Of a stretch of 64,000 bases of DNA, positions 1-10,232 are shown in pieces. The notes under the pieces are model-generated. The model was not told the origin of the DNA and made no database searches. It worked only from the letters and a program-made list of their open reading frames with translations. The stretch's first letter is position 1, and each line of letters begins with the position of its first letter. The translations under genes were made by a program, and so were the position numbers. The DNA is from an uncultured Bacteroides sp. (GTDB lineage Bacteria; Bacteroidota; Bacteroidia; Bacteroidales; Bacteroidaceae), in NCBI GenBank assembly GCA_900552645.1, contig USAN01000002.1, positions 310,001 through 374,000 of the forward strand, read 5' to 3'.

Positions 1-123
1 GGAGAGGATGAGCAACTTGACAAGGCAATAGAGGTTATATTGGAAGAACTTAAATCGAGAAAACCACTTCCAGGAGTTCCAGCGCCAAGAACATATAAAG
101 ATTTGGGAATAGAAAACAGATAA
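1..123 (+). CDS. C-terminal end of an unidentified protein (5' part outside window)
   Basis: Forty codons are open from the first base to a TAA at 121-123, in frame 1. The tail is acidic and helical, then Pro-rich, and ends in PAPRTYKDLGIENR. It faintly resembles the extreme C-terminus of tricorn-type S41 proteases of Bacteroidetes, but so short a fragment cannot be assigned. A hairpin follows 25 bases downstream, so this is the end of its transcription unit. Confidence 0.5.
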   Translation, partial: GEDEQLDKAIEVILEELKSRKPLPGVPAPRTYKDLGIENR

Positions 124-147
124 ATATATTTGTAAAACCCTATAATA

Positions 148-200
148 AAGCACAATATATAATTTATATTATAAAATATAATTAATTATATGTTGTGCTT
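148..200 (+). terminator. Hairpin after the first CDS
   Basis: AAGCACAA at 148-155 pairs with TTGTGCTT at 193-200, and the AT-rich interior can extend the stem. It lies between the end of the partial CDS and the promoter region of the barrel protein at 293, so it most likely ends the upstream transcript. Confidence 0.5.
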
Positions 201-292
201 CAACATTTTAGAACTGTATTAAGTTATGTTAAAAACAATTATTCTGCAACATTAGTAATTTTCAATTCGTCTAAAGAAAAAAATAAAATAAT

Positions 293-2815
293 ATGAAAAA
301 TTATCTCCTCTTTTGTTTCATGATCTTTACAGCAGTTGGAATGAAAGGCCAAACAACAAAAAACAACTTGCCTTATTCTGTTCAAGGTGTACTTTTAGAT
401 TCTCTCACAAATGAAGGAGAACCATATTCAACAATTAGAATAGCATTCAAGAACAATCCTAAAAAACCAGTAAAACTTGACGTTACCGGACTCAACGGTA
501 AATTTACCGAGCATTTAGCTCAAGCAGGAAGTTATATTATAAGCTTCACTTCGGTAGGAAAATCAACAGTGGTAAAACAATTCACTCTTTCAGAATCTAA
601 CAAAACAGTCGATTTAGGGAAGATTTTCATATCCGAATCTAGCGAAATGCTGAAAGGAGTAGAGGTAGTTGCTGCAAAACCTTTAGTAAAATCGAATATA
701 GATAAAATAGAGTATGATATGAAAGAGGATCCAGAAGCACAAACCAACAACGTACTCGAAATGTTGCGAAAAGTTCCTTTGGTTACAGTAGACGGTGAAG
801 ATAACATACAGGTAAACGGAAGCAGTAACTTCAAAGTTTATGTAAACAATAAACCTAATAGCATGATGAGCAAGAATCCTAAGGATATATTGAAAAACAT
901 GCCTGCAAGTTCAATAAAGAAGATTGAAGTAATTACCGATCCAGGGGCAAAATATGATGCCGAAGGACTATCCGGAATACTTAACATAGTTACCGATGAT
1001 GGTACAAAGATGGAAGGATATACAGTAACTCTTAACGGAGGAGCAAGCAATCGTGGAGTTAATTCAGGAGCTTACGGAACTGTACAACTTGGCAAGTTTA
1101 CCATAACAGGCAATTATTCTTTTAATCATCAGATAGGAGAGAAGAGTTACGTAAAACAAACACGCGAAATGTTTGATGACGATATAAACAAATACCTGGT
1201 AAATAATTATATATCAAAGAATAACGGAAATTTTCAGTATGGCTCTATGGAAGGAAGCTATGAAATAGATTCACTTAATCTCATTACATTTTCTGGAGGT
1301 TTATGGGGCTATAACTTTAAAGGTAGTACTCCGGGAACCACTACAATGAGGAATGTTAATAATGAAATTATATATAGTTTTGATGGAGATGTGTCCAATA
1401 AAAATTCACAGACTAATCTTGATTTAGGATTTGACTATCAGCATTCATTCAAGAGTAACAAAGACAAACTCCTTACATTCTCTTACAGACTGAGCAGCAA
1501 TCCAGGAGACAATGACAACTATACTTATTACAATAATATACAGAATTATCCTTTCACTTTGAACGACATACATTACAAGACTAAAGAGAGTACCAACGAA
1601 CATACCTTCCAACTTGACTATACCACTCCAATCGCAAAGATTCATACCATAAGCACCGGAGGAAAATATATATTACGTCTAAACAGCAGTGATAGTAATA
1701 ATTTCTATGACTATGGAGAGGGCTTTGTACTTGACAGTGAGCAAAGTTCAAAGTACGACCAAAGATATGACATCCTTGCAGGATATGGAGAATATAAGTT
1801 AGCCCTAAAATCCTTCTCTTTCAAGACCGGAGTACGCTATGAACACTCATTCATGAATGTAAAATACCACGAAAACAGATCTAAAGATTTTGATGCCAAC
1901 TTTGACAATATTATACCTTCAGCAAATTTAGGACTAAAGATAACAGATACTCAGAATATAAAGCTTGCATACAACATGCGCATAAGCCGCCCAAGCATCT
2001 ATTACCTCAATCCGTTTGTAAATCGATTCGATCCATCAAACATCAGTTATGGAAATCCTAATCTTGATCCTGAGAAAGCTCATAACGTAACACTTACCTA
2101 CGGCAACTTTACACCAAAGTTAAGTCTTAATCTAAGTCTTAGCTATTCGTTCGTAAACAACAGCATAGAACAATATAGTTTTATAAGTCAGGAAATAGGA
2201 ACAGACGGTAAGGAACACAACATACAGAATACTACATATGGAAATATAGGAAGTCAGAAACAACTAGGCTTATCGGCGTACATAAACTGGAGTTTGACCA
2301 AGACAACCAGATTCAATGCAAATCTTCGAGGTAGTTATATAGATTACAACAGCAAAGAACCTTTGAACATATCCAACAGTGGATGGCAAGGAAACTTTTG
2401 GGGAGGTTTGCAGCAAACGCTTCCTTTAGCTGTGAAACTTAATATTAATGCAGGAGGATTTACAAAGAGAATATCGCTTCAGGGAGAGACTAATTCAATG
2501 TTCTTCTATGGAATGAATATAAGCCGCTCATTCTTAAAGGAAGATAGGCTTACAATATCTGCTAATGTGCAGAATCCTTTTAATCACTATATAACATTCA
2601 AACAGAACAAGATTGTTGATAGTGATAAACTTGGGCATTATGCAAACTATAATTCATATCGCAATCCTATACGCCGATTCGGATTTAATATAAGCTACCG
2701 TTTCGGAAAACTTCAGACTTCTGTAAAGAAAGCGCAAAGAAGTATAGTAAATGACGACCTTAAAGCAGGTGAGAGTACAAGCGGATCATCGAGTACCGGT
2801 GGTGGAGGAAACTAA
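293..2815 (+). CDS. Outer-membrane beta-barrel protein (TonB-receptor-like, OMP_b-brl_3 type)
   Basis: An 840-aa protein with a Sec signal peptide (residues 1-19), a carboxypeptidase-regulatory-like domain (about 28-110), a plug-like region with the motif DPGAKYDAEGLSGILNIVTD near residues 217-236, and a long C-terminal barrel rich in alternating aromatic residues. This architecture matches the Bacteroidetes outer_membrane beta-barrel family related to TonB-dependent receptors. The C-terminus has a low-complexity Ser/Gly tail instead of the usual terminal aromatic residue. No SusD partner follows, so it is not a classical SusC; its substrate cannot be inferred. It stands alone between two hairpins. 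Confidence 0.85.
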   Translation: MKNYLLFCFMIFTAVGMKGQTTKNNLPYSVQGVLLDSLTNEGEPYSTIRIAFKNNPKKPVKLDVTGLNGKFTEHLAQAGSYIISFTSVGKSTVVKQFTLSESNKTVDLGKIFISESSEMLKGVEVVAAKPLVKSNIDKIEYDMKEDPEAQTNNVLEMLRKVPLVTVDGEDNIQVNGSSNFKVYVNNKPNSMMSKNPKDILKNMPASSIKKIEVITDPGAKYDAEGLSGILNIVTDDGTKMEGYTVTLNGGASNRGVNSGAYGTVQLGKFTITGNYSFNHQIGEKSYVKQTREMFDDDINKYLVNNYISKNNGNFQYGSMEGSYEIDSLNLITFSGGLWGYNFKGSTPGTTTMRNVNNEIIYSFDGDVSNKNSQTNLDLGFDYQHSFKSNKDKLLTFSYRLSSNPGDNDNYTYYNNIQNYPFTLNDIHYKTKESTNEHTFQLDYTTPIAKIHTISTGGKYILRLNSSDSNNFYDYGEGFVLDSEQSSKYDQRYDILAGYGEYKLALKSFSFKTGVRYEHSFMNVKYHENRSKDFDANFDNIIPSANLGLKITDTQNIKLAYNMRISRPSIYYLNPFVNRFDPSNISYGNPNLDPEKAHNVTLTYGNFTPKLSLNLSLSYSFVNNSIEQYSFISQEIGTDGKEHNIQNTTYGNIGSQKQLGLSAYINWSLTKTTRFNANLRGSYIDYNSKEPLNISNSGWQGNFWGGLQQTLPLAVKLNINAGGFTKRISLQGETNSMFFYGMNISRSFLKEDRLTISANVQNPFNHYITFKQNKIVDSDKLGHYANYNSYRNPIRRFGFNISYRFGKLQTSVKKAQRSIVNDDLKAGESTSGSSSTGGGGN

Positions 2816-2888
2816 CCTGCACAATTAGGAATAAATAAAAGAGAATATGCCAGTACTAAATATCCTCTCTTAGTACTTAAATAACAAA

Positions 2889-2929
2889 AGAGCCGTATCA
2901 TTACTCTTATATAGAGTTGTTACGGCTCT
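2889..2929. terminator. Bidirectional terminator hairpin
   Basis: AGAGCCGTA (2889-2897) is complementary to TACGGCTCT (2921-2929), with a further inner inverted repeat (ACTC/GAGT). It lies between the convergent barrel-protein and sulfatase genes and has A-rich and T-rich flanks suited to termination in both directions. Confidence 0.7.
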
Positions 2930-3015
2930 CTTCATTAATGAATTTAGTAACTAATTTTCAGTCATAAAAGATTTTATTCTATAAAAAAGAATGTGTAAGC
3001 ATATGCTTTATTAAA

Positions 3016-4599
3016 TCAATCCCTGTAAACATTGCGTATAGGATCATCATACTGTACCTGCAACTTCTTCAATTCTTCCTTAAGCTCCTTAATAATCTTT
3101 TCAGTACCTTTCTTACCATAAATATTGTTCATCTCGGCAGGATCTTCATGTAAATCATATAATTCCCAACAATCAATATCATTATAGAAATGAATAAGCT
3201 TGTAACGATCTGTTCTAACTCCGAAATGACGACGTACTGCATGTTCGGCCGGGTATTCATAGAAATGATAATATAAAGATTTGCGCCAATCCTTAGGATG
3301 TTCACCCTTTAGCAAAGGCAGGAATGATACTCCATGCATATCGGCAGGTGCTTTTATTCCTGCTACATCAAGAATAGTAGGTGCATAATCTATATTCTGT
3401 ACCATTTGTTCTACATCGCCATGCTTAGCGTTGGGAAGACGAACTAAAAGAGGAGTACGAAATGATTCTTCATACATAAAACGCTTATCAAACCATCCAT
3501 GTTCTCCCATATAGAAGCCCTGATCGCTGGTATATACAATCATTGTATTATCCATCAAATTATTATCTTCCAAATATTTAAGTACTCTTCCTACATTACG
3601 ATCAACCGATTTTATTACTTTTATATAATCATGCATATATTGCTGATATTTCCATTCAGCAAGCTCTTTTCCGGTAAGTTTATCTTTTTTGAATTTTGCT
3701 ATAATAGGATCATAATATTTATCCCAAGTAGCTTTCTGTTCGGGATTAAGAGCATTATATATTCTACGTCCTGCCTGTTCGAGCGAACTGTTTGTATGAA
3801 TTTCATTCTGTTTGTCGGCCATTTTAAGGTCGTATACCAAATCCATATCTTCAATTATACTCATTTCTTGTTTTGAGGCAGGTATGCGTCCTTCATACTT
3901 ATCATAAAAGTTTGCTGGAAGTGGATATTTTATTGTATCGTCGGCCGATTCAAGGTCGCATAAATCGGGCATCCATGTACGATGTGGTGCTTTATGATGA
4001 ATGAATAGGCAAAAAGGTTTGCTTGGATCTCGAATGCTATCCATCCAGTTTATTGCCATATCGGTAACTATATTGGTTGCATAACCCTCTCTTTTTATCT
4101 TCTTTCCATTACTTATAAATTCAGGATTATAATAATCTCCCTGACCTATCAGGATATCCCAATAATCGAATCCTGTAGGTTGCGATACAAGGTGCCATTT
4201 ACCTATCATGGCTGTCTGATATCCATTTTCACGAAGAATTTTAGGAAAAGTCTGCTGACTTCCATCAAAAGTGGTAGTATTGTCGGTAAAGCCATTTGCA
4301 TGACTGTGTTTTCCTGTAAGCATACATGCACGACTTGGTCCACTCAAGGAATTAGCTACAAAACTATTAGTAAATCTAACTCCTTCATTTGCAATTCTGT
4401 CTATATTTGGTGTAGTAGTAAACCTCTTGTCATAAGCACTTATAGTTTGATACGAATGATCATCGCACATTATATAAACTATATTCATAGGTTTGTGACT
4501 ATCTTTCTCGGCCTTTTTCTGAGTGGAGCAAGAAGTAATTGATAACACTGCGGCTGTACCGCCAATAGCATAGATAAGATTAGGATGTAAATTTTTCAT
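3016..4599 (-). CDS. Ser-type sulfatase, lipoprotein (S1 family)
   Basis: A 527-aa type I sulfatase. The signature S-G-P-S-R is at residues 86-90; Ser86 would be oxidised to formylglycine by an anaerobic sulfatase-maturating enzyme, not seen in this window. Metal ligands D46 and D47 lie in MCDDH. The N-terminus carries a lipobox (SITSC, Cys24), so it is probably a periplasmic or surface lipoprotein. The region around the active site resembles N-acetylglucosamine-6-sulfatases (S1_11 type), a recollection of family likeness and not a search result. It diverges from the GH2/GH97 pair on the other strand, which suggests a shared sulfated-glycan substrate, for example host mucin or glycosaminoglycan. 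Confidence 0.9.
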   Translation of the reverse strand: MKNLHPNLIYAIGGTAAVLSITSCSTQKKAEKDSHKPMNIVYIMCDDHSYQTISAYDKRFTTTPNIDRIANEGVRFTNSFVANSLSGPSRACMLTGKHSHANGFTDNTTTFDGSQQTFPKILRENGYQTAMIGKWHLVSQPTGFDYWDILIGQGDYYNPEFISNGKKIKREGYATNIVTDMAINWMDSIRDPSKPFCLFIHHKAPHRTWMPDLCDLESADDTIKYPLPANFYDKYEGRIPASKQEMSIIEDMDLVYDLKMADKQNEIHTNSSLEQAGRRIYNALNPEQKATWDKYYDPIIAKFKKDKLTGKELAEWKYQQYMHDYIKVIKSVDRNVGRVLKYLEDNNLMDNTMIVYTSDQGFYMGEHGWFDKRFMYEESFRTPLLVRLPNAKHGDVEQMVQNIDYAPTILDVAGIKAPADMHGVSFLPLLKGEHPKDWRKSLYYHFYEYPAEHAVRRHFGVRTDRYKLIHFYNDIDCWELYDLHEDPAEMNNIYGKKGTEKIIKELKEELKKLQVQYDDPIRNVYRD

Positions 4600-5341
4600 A
4601 GGTCATTTGGTTTCTGTCTATGCAAATATATTATAAAAATAAGTAAGCTACAAAAAGATTTTTAATTGCTTATTTTGTTAATTAATAGGTATATATTATT
4701 AGAATACATTTAATAAAAATCGGTTCATTACTATTAATATGATAAATATATATGAATATTCTATTTTTAGAGGATATATAATAAAACATTTCTAAATATC
4801 CATTCATTATGGAAGTATTATAATATTTGCCTCAAAATAATAATTCAATAATAGACTTAAATGAGATTATATTTAAAATTATGGCGATAATACTATATAT
4901 TCTTGCATATATTTTAAAATATCAAAGATATTCCTATCTCTTTCCACATCCTGTTCAACTAAAATATTACGTTACTCTTAACTATAACTTATAATAAGTT
5001 TTATTTTTATCCTTCATATTTTACTTTTTCACCTTGGTGAGGAGGTTGTATCATCTTGGTGAGAAAGTTTCCGCACCTAGGTGAAGAAGTTTCCGCACCT
5101 GGGTGATACGCTAAAATATTCTCTATATTTTTATAAAGACATTCTAAAAAAAAAATTCCTACCTGAATAAAAAATTATTTTGTATATCAGTTCCAACTAT
5201 TTATCATAAAAAATAAAGTTATTAGATACTTTAATCTAATGACTATTATTATATTTACCAAGCAAAATCCATATTGAAAAATACACGATCATATTATTTT
5301 ATAAATCACATTTATATTAAAAATTAAATATCCTTATTATT
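4600..5341. other. 742-bp divergent intergenic region between sulfatase and GH2
   Basis: Very AT-rich, with no credible reading frame on either strand. It must hold the promoters of both divergent genes. The only structured part is the 22-bp tandem array at 5030-5107, described separately. I see no clear TAnnTTTG box that I would assign to either gene. Confidence 0.6.
5030..5107. repeat. 22-bp tandem array of CACC-N2-GGTG half-palindromes
   Basis: Three full units start at 5030, 5052 and 5074, with a partial fourth at 5096. Each unit begins with a near-palindrome (CACCTTGGTG, CATCTTGGTG, CACCTAGGTG, CACCTGGGTG) followed by a 12-base spacer such as AAGAAGTTTCCG. The 22-bp period is about two helical turns, which would put successive palindromes on the same face of the DNA. 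That suits cooperative binding by a dimeric regulator. It is not a CRISPR, because the spacers are near-identical. Confidence 0.75.
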
Positions 5342-8020
5342 ATGAAGCTGAACACTTTATATTACATTATTATCTTTTTAATACTTCCTTTAAATTTTGC
5401 ACAGGCTTCTCATGAACCACAATTTTCGACGGCTGGTTTCTACGAACTGCCAAAATCGGGACGTACTGTATATTCAATGAATCCGGCATGGCGTTTTTAT
5501 AAAGGGAATGCTTCGGGAGCCGAATTGCCTAATTTTAACGACAAATCATGGAGTGTGGTATCACTTCCAAACGGCATTGAATATCTTCCTACCGAAGCAA
5601 GCGGATGCATAAATTATCAGGGGGAAATATGGTATAGGAAACATTTTACTCCGATGGATTCGTTAAAAGGAAAAAAACTTTTCTTACATTTCGAAGCTAT
5701 TATGGGTAAAAGCAAGGTTTTCGTTAACGGAAAACTACTAAAAGAACATTTCGGAGGTTATCTGCCGGTAGTGGTAGACATTACAGATGTCGTAAAGTGG
5801 GATGGAGATAATATAATAGCGGTATGGGCCGACAATAGTAATGATCCAACTTATCCTCCCGGAAAAGCACAAGATGTATTAGACTATACATATTTTGGAG
5901 GTATATATCGTGACTGCTGGTTAGTAGCACACAACAAAGTATTTATTACGGATCCTAATTTTGAAAATAAAACAGCAGGAGGAGGATTATTCGTTGCATT
6001 TGACAATGTTTCTTCGGCCTCTTCCGATATTCTACTGCAAACGCATATACGCAATAGTGGTAAAGAGAGTTTTAAGGGCGTTATAGAATATGAATTGCAA
6101 CAGCCAGATGGTAAAATGGCTTTCTTGCTGAATGATGTAATTAAAATTGAGCCAAACAAGGATGTAACCTCTAAAGATAAAATTAAATTAAGTTCACCAC
6201 AGCTTTGGAGTCCGGAGAATCCTGTTTTATATAATCTTATTGTACGCATAAGGGATAAACATGGAAATGTAGTAGATGGTTATAGAAGAAGAATAGGAAT
6301 ACGCAGCATAGAATTTAAAGGAAAAGATGGATTCTGGCTTAATGGAGAACCATATAATGAACCACTTATAGGTGCAAACCGCCATCAGGATTTTGCAGTA
6401 GTAGGAAATGCAGTAGCCAATAGTATACACTGGCGCGATGCAAAAAAACTTCGTGATGCAGGAATGAAAGTTATACGTAATGCACACTGCCCACAAGATC
6501 CTGCTTTTATGGATGCTTGCGATGAACTTGGACTATTTGTAATTGTAAATACTCCAGGATGGCAGTTTTGGAATGAGGCTCCGGAATTTGCACAGCGCGT
6601 ATACAGTGATATACGTAATATGGTGCGACGTGATCGTAATCATCCATGCGTTTGGTTATGGGAACCTATACTTAATGAAACTTGGTATCCGGCAGATTTT
6701 GCCAATAATACTCTAAATATTGTAAATCAAGAATATCCTTATAAATATTGTTACTCGGGATGCGACAGCGAAGCCAGAGGACATGAAGCATATCCGGTTC
6801 TATTTACTCATCCTGTTAATGGCGATAAGGATTGGGCCATCAAGAATCTTAATCCTAAAGTTACATATTTCACACGCGAATGGGGAGATAATGTAGATGA
6901 TTGGAATTCACACAACTCGCCAAGCCGAGTAGCACGTAATTGGGGAGAACAACCTATGCTTATACAATCACAACACTATGCTGCACCAAATTATCCATTT
7001 ACTTGTTATGATAATCTTTATCGTACCACAAGACAGCATGTAGGTGGTTGCTTGTGGCACTCATTTGACCATCAGCGCGGTTATCACCCCGATCCATTTT
7101 ATGGGGGAGTAATGGACGTATTCCGTCAGCCAAAATATTCTTACTATATGTTTCAGGCTCAAAGATCTGCGCAAAAGCAGGAACGTATATTCCAAACCGG
7201 TCCTATGGTATATATAGCACACGAAATGACTCCTTTCTCGCCTAAAGATGTAACTGTTTACTCTAATTGCGATGAAGTTAGACTTACATATAATAAAGGT
7301 GGAAAAACATTTAGTTATACTAAACCGGTAAATAAAGAAGGAATGCCATCGCCAATCATTACATTCAAGGATGTATATGATTTTATGATAGACAAAAACA
7401 TGTCTATGAAAAAGAAGAAACAAGATGAAGTGTTTTTGTTGGCCGAAGGAATTATGGATGGAAAAGTAGTTGCCGTACATGAAGTAAGACCATCACGCCG
7501 TCCCGAAAAGCTATTGCTTTGGGTAGATAATGAAAATACTTCCTTAAAGGCAGACGGATCGGATTTTGTTACAGTTGTGGCAGCCGTAGCCGACAAGAAC
7601 AATAATATAAAAAGGCTCAACAACTATTATGTAAAGTTTCATGTAGAAGGAGAAGGACAAGTAATAGGCGGAGCTAATGTACTGGCTAATCCTGCTCCGA
7701 TAAAATGGGGAACTGCTCCTGTATTGATACAATCTACATTGAAACCGGGAAAAATAAGAGTTACGGCCAGCGTATTGTTTGAAGGATCACAGATGCCTGT
7801 TAGCGCAGTGCTTGAATTGGAAAGTACTCCTGCAGCAAATAAATTGATTTATTCGGATAGTGAAGCAGCAAACATTACAATGAATAACGAATCATTATTC
7901 AATCAATCAACGGCAAAGTCGGCTTTACAACTACAGCAGGAACAAATATTAAGAGAACAGAACCAAAAGAAATTAAAAGAGGTGGAAAAACAACAGGCCG
8001 ATTTTGGTGAAAAGAAATAA
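5342..8020 (+). CDS. Glycoside hydrolase family 2 protein (beta-galactosidase-like)
   Basis: An 892-aa secreted GH2 enzyme with a signal peptide (1-22), a jelly-roll sugar-binding domain, an immunoglobulin-like domain and a TIM barrel. The likely acid/base is Glu446 in WEPILNE after the RDRNHP stretch, and the likely nucleophile is Glu513 in FTREWGDN. A C-terminal Ig-like domain follows. The last ~40 residues form an unusual Gln/Lys/Glu-rich helix (LQLQQEQILREQNQKK), possibly a coiled coil. Linkage specificity is not readable; beta-galactosidase is the commonest activity. It is followed 103 bp later by GH97 on the same strand, with a hairpin between. Confidence 0.88.
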   Translation: MKLNTLYYIIIFLILPLNFAQASHEPQFSTAGFYELPKSGRTVYSMNPAWRFYKGNASGAELPNFNDKSWSVVSLPNGIEYLPTEASGCINYQGEIWYRKHFTPMDSLKGKKLFLHFEAIMGKSKVFVNGKLLKEHFGGYLPVVVDITDVVKWDGDNIIAVWADNSNDPTYPPGKAQDVLDYTYFGGIYRDCWLVAHNKVFITDPNFENKTAGGGLFVAFDNVSSASSDILLQTHIRNSGKESFKGVIEYELQQPDGKMAFLLNDVIKIEPNKDVTSKDKIKLSSPQLWSPENPVLYNLIVRIRDKHGNVVDGYRRRIGIRSIEFKGKDGFWLNGEPYNEPLIGANRHQDFAVVGNAVANSIHWRDAKKLRDAGMKVIRNAHCPQDPAFMDACDELGLFVIVNTPGWQFWNEAPEFAQRVYSDIRNMVRRDRNHPCVWLWEPILNETWYPADFANNTLNIVNQEYPYKYCYSGCDSEARGHEAYPVLFTHPVNGDKDWAIKNLNPKVTYFTREWGDNVDDWNSHNSPSRVARNWGEQPMLIQSQHYAAPNYPFTCYDNLYRTTRQHVGGCLWHSFDHQRGYHPDPFYGGVMDVFRQPKYSYYMFQAQRSAQKQERIFQTGPMVYIAHEMTPFSPKDVTVYSNCDEVRLTYNKGGKTFSYTKPVNKEGMPSPIITFKDVYDFMIDKNMSMKKKKQDEVFLLAEGIMDGKVVAVHEVRPSRRPEKLLLWVDNENTSLKADGSDFVTVVAAVADKNNNIKRLNNYYVKFHVEGEGQVIGGANVLANPAPIKWGTAPVLIQSTLKPGKIRVTASVLFEGSQMPVSAVLELESTPAANKLIYSDSEAANITMNNESLFNQSTAKSALQLQQEQILREQNQKKLKEVEKQQADFGEKK

Positions 8021-8045
8021 TTAATAACAAACTATATATAAAAAG

Positions 8046-8082
8046 CTTTCTGTTACATAACTGTTTTGTATGTAACAGAAAG
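8046..8082 (+). terminator. Terminator hairpin after GH2
   Basis: CTTTCTGTTACATA (8046-8059) pairs perfectly with TATGTAACAGAAAG (8069-8082), giving a 14-bp stem followed by TTTT. It lies in the 103-bp gap before GH97. It probably attenuates or ends the GH2 transcript, so GH97 may have its own promoter or depend on read-through. Confidence 0.7.
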
Positions 8083-8123
8083 TTTTCATATTTTTACATC
8101 ATCAACCTAACTATAATCCATAA

Positions 8124-10232
8124 ATGAAAAAATTAATTTTATTGATATCTGTACTATTGTCTATAACAAGTACAGCAATATCACAAATCATTAAGTCGCC
8201 CGATGGCAATCTTATATTGAATTTTAAACTTTCCGATAATAATGCTCCACAGTATTCTCTTTCTTACAAGGGAAAAGATGTTATAAAGGATAGCAAACTT
8301 GGATTTGTTATAAAACCATCGCTGCAGTTTAACGAAGGATTTAAAATTATAAATACTCAATTAAGTTCTTCAGATACTTCATGGAAACCTGTGTGGGGAC
8401 CCAACAACTCAATACGCGACAATCATAATGAAATGTTAGTAGAAATGGTTCAAGAGAATAGAGGATGGAAACTTAACATAAGATTCCGACTATTCGATGA
8501 CGGACTTGGTTTTAGATATGAATTCCCTGTTCAGAATAATCTTCGCCACTTTACTCTTGCCAACGAGGTTACTGAATTTGCAATGAATGGCAATAATAAA
8601 GCATTCTGGATTCCTGCCGACTATGATACTAATGAGTTTCCAATTACTACATCTAAATTATCAGAGATTGCATCTATGATAGATGAAGTACGTAAAGAAC
8701 CTTTGGCATCAAAAGCTCCGACACAGGATCTTGCTATACAGACTCCACTAATGATGAAGACTGACAATGGACTATACATTAATATACACGAGGCAGCATT
8801 GGTAAACTATCCTGCTATGCACCTTAATCTTGATGACAAGAATTATATTCTTAGTGCTCACCTTACTCCAGACCGTAACGGCAACAGAGGATTTATTCAA
8901 ACAGGCAGCGTAACCCCATGGAGAACTATAGTAGTAAGTGACGATGCACGAAACATATTGGCATCAAATCTTATAGTAAACCTTAACGAACCTTCGGCAA
9001 TAGGAGATACATCATGGATTAAACCTACCAAATACATAGGAGTGTGGTGGGAGTATTTCACAGGAGGTGGCTCTACCTGGGCATATACCGATAACCGCGA
9101 CATTACAATAGGAAAAACAGATTACACAAAGCTTACACCAAACGGACATCACGGAGCAAATACCAAACATGTAAAGAAATATATAGACTTTGCAGCCCAA
9201 AACGGCTTCGATGCTGTACTTGTAGAAGGATGGAACGAAGGATGGGAAGATAATAATGCATATATAAAGGAGAAGATATATAGCTTCACAAAACCATATC
9301 CTGATTTTGACGTAAAAGAACTTCAAAATTATGCAGCTTCTAAAGGAGTAAAGATTATTATGCATCATGAAACAACATCTTCTGTGATAGATTACGAAAG
9401 ACAGATGGATGATGCCTTTAAATTTATGAATGATAATGGATATGATGCAGTAAAAACAGGATATGTAGGAGGTATAATTCCTCGTTCCGAATATCATGAT
9501 GGACAGTGGATGGTAAATCATTATAATCGTGTAGCCGAGGAAGCTGCAAAATATAAGATTATGGTCAACTCGCATGAAGCAGTACGCCCTACTGGAATGT
9601 ATCGTACATATCCCAACTGGATTGCACAGGAATCGGCTCGCGGAACTGAGTTCGAATCTTTTAATGGTAATAATCCCGATCATACAACTATACTTCCATT
9701 TACCCGACTTATGGGAGGACCAATGGATTATACTCCTGGAATATTTGAAGGAGATTTATCTAAATATGGATCAAATAAGGCTCAGTTAAGTACTACACTT
9801 GTTAAACAACTCGCTTTGTATGTAACAATGTATAGTCCACTACAAATGGCTGCCGATTTAATAGAAAACTACGAGAAATATCCTGATGCTTTTCAATTTA
9901 TTAAAGATGTGGCAGTAGATTGGGATAATACATATATACTTGAAGCCGAACCTGGAGATTACATAACTATTGCACGTAAGGCTAAAGGAAAAAATGAATG
10001 GTATATAGGTGGTATAACCGATGAAAATGCACGTACTGCAACAATAGATTTCAGTTTTTTACCTGAAGGAAAGAAATACATAGCAACAATTTATGCAGAT
10101 GGAAAGAATGCCGATTATCGTAATAATCCTAAAAGTTACATGATAACCAAAAAGGTTGTTACCAATAAAACAATTCTTAAGCAAAAGCTTGCTCCAAGTG
10201 GAGGAGTGGCTATTAGCATATTACAAAAATGA
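8124..10232 (+). CDS. Glycoside hydrolase family 97, SusB-like alpha-glucosidase
   Basis: A 702-aa enzyme with a signal peptide (1-20). The glutamates of inverting GH97 enzymes are all present: Glu416 (MHHETTSS), Glu485 (NSHEA), Glu503 and Glu509 (QESARGTE). Their spacing matches SusB Glu439, Glu508, Glu526 and Glu532 exactly (offset 23). In SusB these supply the catalytic base, calcium ligands and the general acid, so this should be the inverting alpha-glucosidase branch and not the retaining alpha-galactosidase branch, which uses Asp. It is periplasmic. Its stop codon lies inside the hairpin shared with the convergent GDPD gene. Confidence 0.93.
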   Translation: MKKLILLISVLLSITSTAISQIIKSPDGNLILNFKLSDNNAPQYSLSYKGKDVIKDSKLGFVIKPSLQFNEGFKIINTQLSSSDTSWKPVWGPNNSIRDNHNEMLVEMVQENRGWKLNIRFRLFDDGLGFRYEFPVQNNLRHFTLANEVTEFAMNGNNKAFWIPADYDTNEFPITTSKLSEIASMIDEVRKEPLASKAPTQDLAIQTPLMMKTDNGLYINIHEAALVNYPAMHLNLDDKNYILSAHLTPDRNGNRGFIQTGSVTPWRTIVVSDDARNILASNLIVNLNEPSAIGDTSWIKPTKYIGVWWEYFTGGGSTWAYTDNRDITIGKTDYTKLTPNGHHGANTKHVKKYIDFAAQNGFDAVLVEGWNEGWEDNNAYIKEKIYSFTKPYPDFDVKELQNYAASKGVKIIMHHETTSSVIDYERQMDDAFKFMNDNGYDAVKTGYVGGIIPRSEYHDGQWMVNHYNRVAEEAAKYKIMVNSHEAVRPTGMYRTYPNWIAQESARGTEFESFNGNNPDHTTILPFTRLMGGPMDYTPGIFEGDLSKYGSNKAQLSTTLVKQLALYVTMYSPLQMAADLIENYEKYPDAFQFIKDVAVDWDNTYILEAEPGDYITIARKAKGKNEWYIGGITDENARTATIDFSFLPEGKKYIATIYADGKNADYRNNPKSYMITKKVVTNKTILKQKLAPSGGVAISILQK

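Noticed and set aside
5030..5107. CRISPR array
   Set aside because: Units are directly tandem with a 22-bp period and near-identical spacers; there are no unique spacers and no cas genes.
9012..9683. Long antisense frame (223 aa) opposite GH97
   Set aside because: It lies wholly within a well-supported GH97 gene, and its protein is a low-complexity hydrophobic product with no motif. Codon bias of the sense strand explains it.
8124..10232. GH97 as a retaining alpha-galactosidase
   Set aside because: All SusB-type glutamates are present at matching spacing, which marks the inverting alpha-glucosidase branch.
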